From: an uncultured bacterium
Lineage (GTDB): Bacteria; Cyanobacteriota; Vampirovibrionia; Gastranaerophilales; Gastranaerophilaceae
DNA: 20,348 bases
Assembly: GCA_945910925.1 (NCBI GenBank)
Contig: CAMDZX010000018.1
Location: 1 to 20,348 of the forward strand
Direction of reading: 5' to 3'
Each line of letters opens with the position of its first letter. Position 1 is the stretch's first letter. This document shows, piece after piece, positions 6,874-14,601 of the stretch. A program made the position numbers and the translations under genes. Below the pieces are notes generated by a model. The model saw nothing but the letters and a program-made list of their open reading frames with translations, was not told where the DNA came from and searched no databases.

Positions 6874-6901
6874 TTGACTTGGCAAAAATAATCATTAAAT
6901 A
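6874..6901 (+). promoter_or_regulatory. promoter of the 81-aa gene
   Basis: TTGACT (6874-6879), 16-bp spacer, TAAATA (6896-6901). Predicted start is near 6908, giving a leader of about 29 nt that includes the ribosome site. Confidence 0.6.
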
Positions 6902-6936
6902 AAAATTGAAAGGTTTGTATAAAAAGAGGTTGATGT

Positions 6937-7182
6937 ATGGCAGGAATTGTAAATTTTTTAGCGAACATGTTAGTTCCAACAAATACGGCAGTAGTTGCAC
7001 CGGTAAGAACAAATATTAATACTGAGGCAATGAATCCGCATGCAAATCCGTTTGTTACGGTAAAAGGTTCTAATCCGTTTGCAAATTATGCTAAAAACAG
7101 ACCTGTGACGGGAGGATATTTTGCAGGATATTACAACAATAAACCAAATATCGTCGGACAGAGATTGTTCGTAGAAGTTTAA
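6937..7182 (+). CDS. small protein of unknown function (81 aa)
   Basis: I do not recognise this family. ATG at 6937 has AGAGGT upstream and a good promoter, so expression is well supported. The N-terminus (MAGIVNFLANMLVPTNTAVV) is mildly hydrophobic but lacks a positive start and clear cleavage site, so it is not a standard signal peptide. The centre is Asn/Pro-rich with a repeated NP-ANPF / NPFANY motif (residues about 33-52), followed by GGYFAGYYNNKP and a short hydrophobic end (LFVEV). There are no cysteines. It sits alone between two bidirectional regulatory regions. Function unknown; a surface or scaffold peptide would fit the composition, but that is a guess. Confidence 0.65.
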   Translation: MAGIVNFLANMLVPTNTAVVAPVRTNINTEAMNPHANPFVTVKGSNPFANYAKNRPVTGGYFAGYYNNKPNIVGQRLFVEV

Positions 7183-7255
7183 CTAACACTATTTATACGT
7201 TTTTTAGTCTATTCAGAAAGGTGTCGTGTGTTGATTAAAGCAAAGCAAAAAAACG

Positions 7256-7285
7256 TGAGTCTTACCCATAATAAGGAAAGACTCA
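7256..7285. terminator. bidirectional terminator at the end of the glycan cluster
   Basis: TGAGTCTT (7256-7263) pairs with AAGACTCA (7278-7285) across 14 bases. On the minus strand it is followed by CG and a T run (7253-7247), terminating the GT8-GT9 gene; on the plus strand it is followed by TTTTAATATTT, serving the 81-aa gene. Confidence 0.85.
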
Positions 7286-7294
7286 TTTTAATAT

Positions 7295-9181
7295 TTACAT
7301 TTGTTTTAATGCTTGGAATATTTCTTCTGTTGTCGGTTTATCGGAAAGTACAACTGATTTATACAGTCCTTTCTGCGGCGCCCACATTTCTTTGCCCCAC
7401 GTATAGAATACCGCAACCGTTGGGATATTAAGAGCATTTCCAAAGTGCATTGTACCCGTATCAACTGATATAAGAGCAGAACAACGTTTTAAAACATTTG
7501 CCAACTGTAGAAAGTCAGTTTTGTCTATTAGGTCAATATAATTAAGTTCTCCAAGGAGTAACATTTCATCCATAAACTTTCTTGCGACATCTCCTGCACC
7601 TAAAAATATTGGAGTTTTTCCTGATTGAATAATCTTTTGCGCAAGGTCATAAGCAGCTTCAGGTGTCATATCTTTTGGTTTAAATTTACTTGTTGCGGTT
7701 ATTGCAATATACTCTTTACCTTCAGGTAAAAATGAGGTATCAACAACTGGTGGTTCATATACAATAGGTAAATTTAAAAGCGCTCTACCGGTCAATGCTT
7801 CTATTAATCCGGTAGAAATATCTTTTTTATGAACATAAGTGTTACGCTTATATTCTTCTTTCGTAGACATAAAACTTGTAAACCAACCGTGAGGCTCGGT
7901 TATTATATGTTTTGCTCTTAATAACTTTGAAAGTATTAAGTTTCTATCATTTGAATATATTACAAACGATGCAAATATTTTTTTATAAGGAAAATTTTTC
8001 AAGAATTTTATAAATCCGATTAAGTTACTGTCATGCTTTTTGTCAAAAGTCACAACATCATCCACTCCTTTTTGGTAAAGAGCAACATCTCTAAACTGCG
8101 GTTGAACAACATACACAACTTTTGAATCGGGATAAAAATATTTGATATTTTGAACAAGCGTATTATTTAAAAGAATATCGCCTATAAATGCGGTATTAAA
8201 TATAACAAAAGTCTTTTTAGCATATTCTTTTCTGAACTTGAATTTAAGCCCCAATAAAGTCAACACCTTCCATTTATCTTTACCGCGATATTCATTTTTT
8301 ATATTAAATATCAAAGAAATCGGTTTAATTTTTGTTTTTGGCTCTTGAGAATTTTGGTATTTTTGAACTTCTTCATCATATACATCCGTTAGCCTTGCGT
8401 AGTACCACCACTTCTCGGTCATTGAGTTTTTACACCCTTTCATATCAGGTTTTGGACCTGTTAAGTGAATAATCACAGGTGATTTTTTTGCAATTTCGTA
8501 ATTAAGTAAATCCTGTCCTTCGTACTCATTATAGTGGTTTCGCCACCATGTATCCATAAAATTATATTTTTGCGGTAAATCTATTTTTTTTGTATCTATA
8601 ATTTTATTCAAAGTATCCTGATCGCAGAATTTAATAATTTTCTTGTTTTCAAGAGAGTATTCTCTGATTTTGTCAAAAATATGATCTTTTCTAAACTGTT
8701 CGCAATTCATAAGCAGCATGCCGGAATTAAAATAAGACTCACTTTTCATATCAAGGCGTTTAAGGTGTTTCTTGACATCCCAAACATCTTTTATAGCTGC
8801 AACGTAATTGTCCTTCATATTCAGAGTGAAGAGTTCTTTAATACTACCGTCAACCATCGTATCACAGTCAAGATAGAGAACCCTGTCTAAATCTGTACAC
8901 AAATCAGGAATTTTTATTCTAAACCACGCTTGAACCGTAACCCATTTTGACATCGGAAGATTAGCAAACTCTGATTCATCCATTTTTACATAACGAATTA
9001 TACAATTATATTTAGACTCAAAACTTTTGAGCTTTTCCATGCTTATTTCTGACAATTGCGAATACAGAATCAAAAATTCAATCTCTGAGTCGGTATTATT
9101 TTGCAATGCGCTAAACATAGAAACGATTGTCATATTCATATATCTGTCATCGGGTGCGTATGCAATATTAAGTTTAGTCAT
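7295..9181 (-). CDS. bifunctional glycosyltransferase, GT8 fused to GT9 (heptosyltransferase-type)
   Basis: The start chosen is ATG at 9181 with AAGGA upstream; the frame extends to a TTG at 9196. The 628 residues hold two enzymes. Residues 1-275 are GT8-like (LgtC/RfaI type): the metal-binding DxD in VLYLDCDTMV (Asp105, Asp107), FNSGMLLMN (151-159), CDQDTLN (186-192) and IHLTGPKPDMKGC (238-250). Residues about 321-628 are GT9-like, the ADP-heptose:LPS transferase fold: FNTAFIGDILLNNTLV near the start, TATSKFKPKDM, and SVDTGTMHFGNAL (572-584). A basic linker with a WKVLTLLGLKFKF motif joins them. The likely role is adding successive sugars to LPS core or another surface glycan at the inner membrane. 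The start overlaps the preceding gene by eight bases, so translation is probably coupled. Confidence 0.88.
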   Translation of the reverse strand: MTKLNIAYAPDDRYMNMTIVSMFSALQNNTDSEIEFLILYSQLSEISMEKLKSFESKYNCIIRYVKMDESEFANLPMSKWVTVQAWFRIKIPDLCTDLDRVLYLDCDTMVDGSIKELFTLNMKDNYVAAIKDVWDVKKHLKRLDMKSESYFNSGMLLMNCEQFRKDHIFDKIREYSLENKKIIKFCDQDTLNKIIDTKKIDLPQKYNFMDTWWRNHYNEYEGQDLLNYEIAKKSPVIIHLTGPKPDMKGCKNSMTEKWWYYARLTDVYDEEVQKYQNSQEPKTKIKPISLIFNIKNEYRGKDKWKVLTLLGLKFKFRKEYAKKTFVIFNTAFIGDILLNNTLVQNIKYFYPDSKVVYVVQPQFRDVALYQKGVDDVVTFDKKHDSNLIGFIKFLKNFPYKKIFASFVIYSNDRNLILSKLLRAKHIITEPHGWFTSFMSTKEEYKRNTYVHKKDISTGLIEALTGRALLNLPIVYEPPVVDTSFLPEGKEYIAITATSKFKPKDMTPEAAYDLAQKIIQSGKTPIFLGAGDVARKFMDEMLLLGELNYIDLIDKTDFLQLANVLKRCSALISVDTGTMHFGNALNIPTVAVFYTWGKEMWAPQKGLYKSVVLSDKPTTEEIFQALKQM

Positions 9182-10148
9182 ATATTTTTCCTTCAATTAT
9201 AGCCTCATACAAAGTTCCTTCAAGATTAACATTCTTTTCTTTTGTCATAACTTTAGGCTTGTAGGTGAGTTTGTGTATAGGTGTCATACTTTTTAACTGT
9301 TCAAATCTCTCTTTTGAATATGGTTTTACAAGTTCTGCCTGCATTTGTTGTACGGGAATAAAACTAAAGAACGGAACTTTTGACCATATATCTTTGTTGT
9401 ACTTGGTAACCATTGTAAACGCATGCAAAAAAGTAAAATAATTAACAAGAAAATTATTTTCTTTCCAATATTTTTCAAGCGTATTTTTCACATCTTGAAG
9501 AATCCTATTACAGTTTTTAGGTTCGGTGGCAGGGTGTTCACCATTTACCCCCTCATTTACCCCGAGTCCTGTATTTCTGCTTCCTGAGGAAATAAAATAG
9601 CTTGCCATATTCAACCCGTCTAAGTCAGCTTTTTCATCTGCCTGAAAAACAAACAAATCAGCAGTCTTAATGTAATCAGGTAACGGCGCGGTTATAAGGA
9701 CTGTTGCATCAATCCAGCATCCGCCATGCTGTAACAAGAGGTATGTTCTCAGAATATCAGAAAAATGCGCAAGCTTTATCACACCTTTTTCTTTCAGTTT
9801 ATAAATATATTCGGGGATATCGACATATTCTCTTATATTTTGCGGAGATATTATAATACGTTCAATATCAGGATTATACTTTTCTACACTATCAAGACAG
9901 GCTTTCACAATCTCGGGAGCATTCTCAAGCCCTTGTTCCCAGTACTGCCAAATTCTATACGGTTCATTTATTTGATTTTGTTCATCAGGCTGTTTTACTG
10001 CCCATACAATATATTTTCTAAGGTAAAACTTTGCAAAATCACCTTTTAAAATTCTTCTCACACGTCTGTTGAATACAAAGATTTCGAGATTGATTTTTAG
10101 TATGGAGTTAATGATTTGCCAAAATAATGATTTTAAAAACTTAAACAC
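9174..10148 (-). CDS. Caps_synth-family capsular polysaccharide glycosyltransferase
   Basis: The protein has 324 residues and begins with GTG at 10148, one base after the stop of the frameshifted upstream gene; no strong ribosome site is visible, so translation may depend on re-initiation. After a hydrophobic/basic N-terminus, the core motif SDILRTYLLL..GGCWIDATV (about 130-150, with Asp147) identifies the Caps_synth family, related to GT32 mannosyltransferase-like enzymes; YRIWQYWEQGLENAPEIV (64-81) is the usual first nucleotide-sugar strand. Residues about 188-211, Gly/Asn-rich with GVNEGVNG, look like an in-frame insertion within an otherwise conserved stretch. It is part of the three-gene surface glycan cluster. 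Sugar donor and acceptor are unknown. Confidence 0.85.
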   Translation of the reverse strand: MFKFLKSLFWQIINSILKINLEIFVFNRRVRRILKGDFAKFYLRKYIVWAVKQPDEQNQINEPYRIWQYWEQGLENAPEIVKACLDSVEKYNPDIERIIISPQNIREYVDIPEYIYKLKEKGVIKLAHFSDILRTYLLLQHGGCWIDATVLITAPLPDYIKTADLFVFQADEKADLDGLNMASYFISSGSRNTGLGVNEGVNGEHPATEPKNCNRILQDVKNTLEKYWKENNFLVNYFTFLHAFTMVTKYNKDIWSKVPFFSFIPVQQMQAELVKPYSKERFEQLKSMTPIHKLTYKPKVMTKEKNVNLEGTLYEAIIEGKIYD

Positions 10149-10149
10149 T

Positions 10150-11048
10150 TTAAATACTTTCTTCCTCTAATATACATGTAAATCTTGGATACAATTCTGA
10201 CAATGTCTCAATAGCATCCTCTACTGAGCCGCCTTCATTAGAAGTCTTGTTTATTTTACAAAGTCCGACTTTTTGAGTGTTTTCGACATAATTAACCGAT
10301 TCTTGATACCCTTTTACCGAACGAATTTTTGTATTGTTCAAAACTGCCATGACCCAAAACCAAATATCATCGTGGGTCGGAACAAGTGTTGTAAATTTCT
10401 TTGTATCAAGGACATCCGAATGTAACGAATGAGGCGGATACAGAACCCCGCCATAACCGATTTGTCTGTACAAATACGATGCGCCTAAAAATTCTTTAAA
10501 ATAAAGTTTTCGCATAGAAACATCCGTTATTTTATTTTTGCCTAATACAATTTCTCCGCATCTGTGTGCATGGATATCTTTCGGATGCTTGATGTATGAA
10601 TTATAGAGTGTTTCTATCGTATCCTCCGCATAGTATAAATCATCATCAACCGTAATAATAATATCGTTCGGATACTGTTGCAATGCAGGGATTAATTTTT
10701 TATAAGAACGCAAATCTTCACACCAGTTTATTGTAAGTCCGTCAAATTATCCGTTAATTTTTTGGCGGGGAATTGAGAGTCCGCAAGCCACAATATAACT
10801 TCATCAGGCTTTAAAGTCTGGGTAAGGAGTGTTGAAACTGTTTTATAAACAGATTCTATTCTGTCAGGGAAAGTGGTAAGCGAAACAATGATTTTTGTTT
10901 CACGTTTATTGTTTGTAACCCCGACATCTTTAACCTCAGGACAAGTAAAATTAGTTTTGTATTTTAGTTTAAGCTGAATTCCGCAGAACATTAAAATAAC
11001 ATGGTTATCAATTCTGCGTATAGAAAAAAGATTTTTTAAAAAGCTCAT
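10150..11048 (-). pseudogene. glycosyltransferase (GT2-like) split by a frameshift
   Basis: Two adjacent reading frames together make one glycosyltransferase. The first (11048-10728, 106 aa) has a basic N-terminal segment and IIVSLTTFPDRI (53-64), then LKPDEVILWLADSQFP. It stops just after LTDLQ. The second, in the -1 frame and open from about 10746, continues with GLTINWCEDLRSYKK, IIITVDDDLYY (DDD nucleotide-sugar motif), YGGVLYPPHS and THDDIWFW, to the stop at 10150. The junction lies at 10728-10748; a one-base loss in the AATTTG stretch would explain it. I see no X-XXY-YYZ slippery site there. The ATG at 11048 has AGGAG upstream and a TATAAT before it. It is either a real inactivating mutation or an assembly/sequencing error. 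It heads the glycan cluster. Confidence 0.82.
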
Positions 11049-11072
11049 ATCATACTCCTACTACACAGATTA

Positions 11073-11078
11073 ATTATA
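11073..11078 (-). promoter_or_regulatory. -10 element before the glycan cluster
   Basis: TATAAT on the minus strand, 24 bp before the ATG at 11048, predicts a leader of about 17 nt containing AGGAG. The -35 region is weak (GATGAA). It would let the glycan cluster be transcribed separately from tcdA, whose stop is only 59 bp upstream. Confidence 0.4.
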
Positions 11079-11107
11079 CATTAAATAGAGTGTTATTCAT
11101 CTTTTGG

Positions 11108-11869
11108 TTAATTTTTGTAACCGATTAAATCTTTAATAACTTCACCTGCAATAATCAACCCTGCGACAGACGGAACAAACGCATTACTGCCGGGAATTTG
11201 ATGCCTGTGAGTACATTTTCTTATTGTTCCGGGTGGGCATACACAATGGTGACGACAGGTTACAGAAGTCGTTTCGTCAGGTTTAACTGGAGGTTCTTTT
11301 GAATACACAACCTTTAATTTTTTTATTCCACGTTTCTTTAATTCTTGACGCATAACACGTGCCAGAGGACATACAGAAGTTTTATAAATATCGGCAACTT
11401 CAAACCTTGTTGCATCCATTTTATTACCGGCTCCCATACAGGAAATTATTGGGGTAGAAGTTTGGTTTGCGCGGACAACCATTTCTAATTTCCCGACAAC
11501 CGTATCAATCGCATCTACAACATAATCATATTTTGAAAAATCAAAATTATCTGCGGTTTCAGGAGTATAAAAAGTTCTATGTTTTGTAACAATAGCCTTA
11601 GGATTTATATCAAGAATTCGCTGCTCTGCAATATCAACTTTATACTGTCCTACGGTTTTGGTCGTTGCAAGTATTTGACGGTTAATATTGGTAATACAAA
11701 TCTTGTCATCATCAACTACATCTATCCTACCGATACCACTTCTTGCAAGCGCTTCTACAACATAACCTCCGACACCGCCGACGCCAAAAACGATAACTCC
11801 GGAATTTTTTAATTTTTCCAGATTATCTTCTCCTATCATCAATGCCATTCTTGAAAACTGATTAAGCAT
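11108..11869 (-). CDS. tcdA: TcdA/CsdL-type tRNA threonylcarbamoyladenosine dehydratase (ThiF/E1-like)
   Basis: The protein has 253 residues and a ThiF/E1-like fold. The ATP-binding loop GVGGVGG is at 29-35, followed by IDVVDDDKI (49-57), the NRQ motif (63-65), and VVDAIDTV (117-124). The C-terminal half shows MGAGNKMD, the KEPPVKP loop and PGSNAFVPSVAGLIIAGEVI, the arrangement of TcdA, which uses ATP to cyclise t6A37 of tRNA to ct6A. Residues 204-224 are a Cys/His-rich insert (Cys205, 209, 211, 219 with several His) seen in many non-proteobacterial homologues and possibly a metal site. The start lacks a Shine-Dalgarno sequence and follows an extended -10 by six bases. A generic E1-like adenylyltransferase is the alternative. 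Confidence 0.85.
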   Translation of the reverse strand: MLNQFSRMALMIGEDNLEKLKNSGVIVFGVGGVGGYVVEALARSGIGRIDVVDDDKICITNINRQILATTKTVGQYKVDIAEQRILDINPKAIVTKHRTFYTPETADNFDFSKYDYVVDAIDTVVGKLEMVVRANQTSTPIISCMGAGNKMDATRFEVADIYKTSVCPLARVMRQELKKRGIKKLKVVYSKEPPVKPDETTSVTCRHHCVCPPGTIRKCTHRHQIPGSNAFVPSVAGLIIAGEVIKDLIGYKN

Positions 11870-11875
11870 AACTAA

Positions 11876-11904
11876 ATACTAACACGGCAAATATATACAC
11901 TCAA
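11876..11904 (-). promoter_or_regulatory. promoter of tcdA, predicting a leaderless mRNA
   Basis: On the minus strand: TTGAGT (11904-11899), 17-bp spacer, extended TGT-TAGTAT (-10 at 11881-11876), then six bases (TTAGTT) and the ATG at 11869. No ribosome site is present. The -35 lies close to the end of the upstream 75-aa gene. Confidence 0.55.
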
Positions 11905-11908
11905 GTGT

Positions 11909-12136
11909 TTATTGTTGCGGGTCACCGTAAAGAGCCTTCAATGCCTCTATAACTTTAGGCATCTGACATACAAAGGAATAATGTCCTTTAGATATTGAAC
12001 AACGTGAACAATTTCCGTCAAGACGGTAACATTCAAGAGCCTGCTCTGTCCAGTTCTGAGTAATGGACTCTGATAACTCCCCGTTGGTTTGCGGATAAAA
12101 AACTTCCCCTTGCATGTTCCCATGTCCTCCAATCAT
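11909..12136 (-). CDS. small four-cysteine protein (75 aa), unknown function
   Basis: I recognise the pattern but no named function. The C-terminal half holds ALECYRLDGNCSRCSIS...SFVCQMPKVIEAL, giving Cys36, Cys43, Cys46 and Cys57 (C-x6-C-x2-C-x10-C), a plausible zinc or Fe-S site, followed by a helix. The N-terminal 25 residues are polar and look disordered. Two starts are possible: ATG 12136 (used here; TAAAAT lies 11 bp upstream, so the leader would be only a few bases) or ATG 12115 (M8), which has GGAGG ten bases upstream. An overlapping frame from 12132 is a shadow. It follows comEC by 47 bp on the same strand and precedes tcdA, so it may be the third gene of a proC-comEC unit. Confidence 0.65.
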   Translation of the reverse strand: MIGGHGNMQGEVFYPQTNGELSESITQNWTEQALECYRLDGNCSRCSISKGHYSFVCQMPKVIEALKALYGDPQQ

Positions 12137-12183
12137 ATTATTGTCCGATTTTATTAAAAGAACATCCTATATATGCATGATTT

Positions 12184-14598
12184 TTAATAGTGTACTTTTT
12201 CATCCTGAATATATCGCATTTTATCGGAATCATATGTATAAACGGTGTAGTCTTTTGGAGTGACAACGAGTTTTACGGAATGGTTTAGGTCTGTTCTTAA
12301 AAGTTTGCTTGGGCTCAATAAAGAAAGTGTTCCCTTATTCGGATGTCCGTAAGTATTGTATCCGACAGAAATCAAAGAGATTTTAGGGTTTAAATAATTC
12401 ATTATATCTTTGTTGATTACATTTTTTGCGCCGTGATGACCAACCTTTAGAACCGTTATATTTTGTGGCAGGTCTGATTTTAGCTTGCTCAACGCGCATA
12501 CACCCGCATCTCCGGTAAATAACATACTAAACTTGTCATATTTTAAAACAGATACAATAGAAGTTTCGTTATCAATGCTTATATATTTTTCGTTTTGGAT
12601 ATTTGCACGGGTTAATTCAAGCGAACAATTTCCTTCACTAATAACAGTTATTTTTTTATCAACAGGAATAATACATTTATCCGTATCTGGTGAGATTTTA
12701 TAAATATCTTTTGCAAGTTTTGAGTCATCATTCAAAGAATTAACATAAATCTTGTCGACCTTGATATTTTCTATCATATCCAAGGCACCGCCGGCATGGT
12801 CACTGTCAAAGTGGGTCAAAATCATTGAATCAAGGTGCTTGATACCTTTATCTCTCAAATATTTTACAATTATCATTTTAGCTTTGGAAGAACTTCCTCT
12901 ATATCCTGATTTTCCTGTATCAATCAGCACGTATTTATTTTGAGGTGTTTTCAAAAGAAAGGCATCTCCGTTTTGAACGTCAAACGCAATAATCTCAAGA
13001 TTATGATTAGGAATATTTATCGTAGAAACAGCTAATACAAAAATCAATCCTAATAATACAAAGTTTGATTTCTTATTTGAAAAATTTGTTTTTAATACAA
13101 AAACAAACGCGAACAGTATCAAATAATACAGAACAACCTGAAAAACCGAAGGATGAGTTGTTATAATAAGAGAATGCGGAAGTTCGGAGAAATATTTTGA
13201 AATCCACACAAGAACATTCAACAGAGGGTTAAGGAAGAAATCAAAGACTTTGCAAACAAAATCCGAAATCGGAGTAAAAAGTGCAAAGACAGAACTCACA
13301 AATCCGCCAAAACTTATTACTGACAAAAACGGAACCGTTAACACATTTGCAAAAACCGAATACAAGCTGATATTGTTAAAATAAAACATTTGTATAGGTA
13401 TTACCCAGATCTGTGCGATAAGTGGCACAAATATCGCACCCGAAAGCCATTGAGGCATAAATTTAAAATAATCCATAACAAGAGTCGTGCATAAAAGTAA
13501 ACCGAATGTTACAATAAACGACAACTGAAACCCGACATCATTTATATACGCAGGGTTATAAAGCAACATCAACAGTGCAACAAACGCCAAGAGTGAAATA
13601 CTGTGAGCATCCCGGTCGATAAGTTTCCCCAAAAGAATAAACACAAGCATAATTGCTGCCCTAATGACGGAAGGTCCTAACCCTGTCATAAGAGAATACA
13701 GTATAACAACAAAAATACCCGCAGCTACGGATATCTTATAAGGAACTCTTAACCTCGTCAGGAAGAAATACAAAAATCCGTATATGAACGCAACGTTCAT
13801 GCCTGATGCCGCAAGAATATGGAGTAACCCTGAATTGATAAAAGTTGTCTTAATATATTCGGGCGGAGCAATTGCATCATCTCCAAAGACAATCCCGCCA
13901 AGAATTTCGATATTTGGACTTTTTAAATACTTGGAATGAGAATTCAAAACGTTAATTCGTGAATAATTTAATCCTTGAACAAGTTTCCACTTTAAAGATA
14001 ATTGAGATGGTATTAAATGATAAGAATTTTCATCGGAATAAAATACGGTATACGCATGAAAATTTCTCAAATAATTAGCATAACTAAACTGTGAAGGATT
14101 GGTTGATGTAAAAGGTCGTGACAGTTTCCCATCTATAACGTATGAGTTTCCGATAAGAGGCATTTTATCAACTTCACCGTTATAACGTAAACTTACAAGA
14201 GTCTTATTATGCGGGATATTGTATGTTTTTCCGTCATACCTGACTTTGTTTACATTGAAGAAAAACTTCAACGTATCTTGTTTTGATATGTTTGGTATAG
14301 ACACCACCTGTCCCTCAATCATAGCAGGTTGTGGTGCGATTTGATAAAGCTCGTCAAAGTTTTTTATTCTCAGTTGGGCATTAAAAAATCCGAAATAGAA
14401 CATAAATACCCATACAAGAAGAAGTTTTAGGGGAAAATATTCTTTTATAATACAGGTAATTGCAATAACGGATATGACCAGCGAATATATTATAAGAGCG
14501 TTGTTAAAATATGCAAATAACCCCAATATGTATATTATTGAGGTTATAAACATTAAAAAGTTTTTATTGTGACATAATGCCGCAATTGTTTCTTTCAT
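12184..14598 (-). CDS. comEC: ComEC/Rec2-family DNA-uptake channel
   Basis: The protein has 804 residues, full length for ComEC. Three parts are visible: two to three N-terminal membrane helices with a periplasmic OB-like region (DUF4131, about 1-205); the Competence membrane domain (about 230-530), with many hydrophobic helices and the signature HILAASGMNVAFIYG (260-274); and a C-terminal metallo-beta-lactamase-like domain (about 533-804), with THFDSDHAGG (595-604) and VGHHGAKN providing the metal ligands. ComEC carries single-stranded DNA across the inner membrane during natural transformation. The position usually reading DVGQGDA is DVQNGDA here. It begins four bases after the proC stop, consistent with co-transcription. 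No other competence gene is in the window. Confidence 0.93.
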   Translation of the reverse strand: MKETIAALCHNKNFLMFITSIIYILGLFAYFNNALIIYSLVISVIAITCIIKEYFPLKLLLVWVFMFYFGFFNAQLRIKNFDELYQIAPQPAMIEGQVVSIPNISKQDTLKFFFNVNKVRYDGKTYNIPHNKTLVSLRYNGEVDKMPLIGNSYVIDGKLSRPFTSTNPSQFSYANYLRNFHAYTVFYSDENSYHLIPSQLSLKWKLVQGLNYSRINVLNSHSKYLKSPNIEILGGIVFGDDAIAPPEYIKTTFINSGLLHILAASGMNVAFIYGFLYFFLTRLRVPYKISVAAGIFVVILYSLMTGLGPSVIRAAIMLVFILLGKLIDRDAHSISLLAFVALLMLLYNPAYINDVGFQLSFIVTFGLLLCTTLVMDYFKFMPQWLSGAIFVPLIAQIWVIPIQMFYFNNISLYSVFANVLTVPFLSVISFGGFVSSVFALFTPISDFVCKVFDFFLNPLLNVLVWISKYFSELPHSLIITTHPSVFQVVLYYLILFAFVFVLKTNFSNKKSNFVLLGLIFVLAVSTINIPNHNLEIIAFDVQNGDAFLLKTPQNKYVLIDTGKSGYRGSSSKAKMIIVKYLRDKGIKHLDSMILTHFDSDHAGGALDMIENIKVDKIYVNSLNDDSKLAKDIYKISPDTDKCIIPVDKKITVISEGNCSLELTRANIQNEKYISIDNETSIVSVLKYDKFSMLFTGDAGVCALSKLKSDLPQNITVLKVGHHGAKNVINKDIMNYLNPKISLISVGYNTYGHPNKGTLSLLSPSKLLRTDLNHSVKLVVTPKDYTVYTYDSDKMRYIQDEKVHY

Positions 14599-14601
14599 TG
14601 A

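Larger units (their letters stand above)
6515..6936. other. 422-bp divergent intergenic region
   Basis: This gap separates the lytic transglycosylase gene (minus) from the 81-aa gene (plus). It holds a minus-strand promoter and a roughly 100-nt leader with a hairpin for the former, an imperfect direct repeat (6702-6725 and 6842-6864), and a plus-strand promoter for the latter. I see no RNA gene or short coding sequence in it. Confidence 0.7.

Noticed and set aside
7228..7431. Plus-strand frame of 67 aa with a hydrophobic stretch.
   Set aside because: It begins with a TTG inside the terminator region and runs into the antisense of the GT8-GT9 gene; there is no independent support.
10728..10748. 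Phase-variable contingency switch of the glycan gene.
   Set aside because: The runs at the junction are at most three identical bases, too short for frequent slippage.
10728..10760. Programmed ribosomal frameshift in the split glycosyltransferase.
   Set aside because: The nearby AAA AAA run would slip into a frame that stops four codons later, and no slippery heptamer lies in the usable overlap, so an indel is simpler.
11947..12132. Alternative overlapping frame (61 aa) in the 75-aa gene.
   Set aside because: The 75-aa frame preserves a cysteine pattern and ends with a natural helix; the alternative does not look protein-like.
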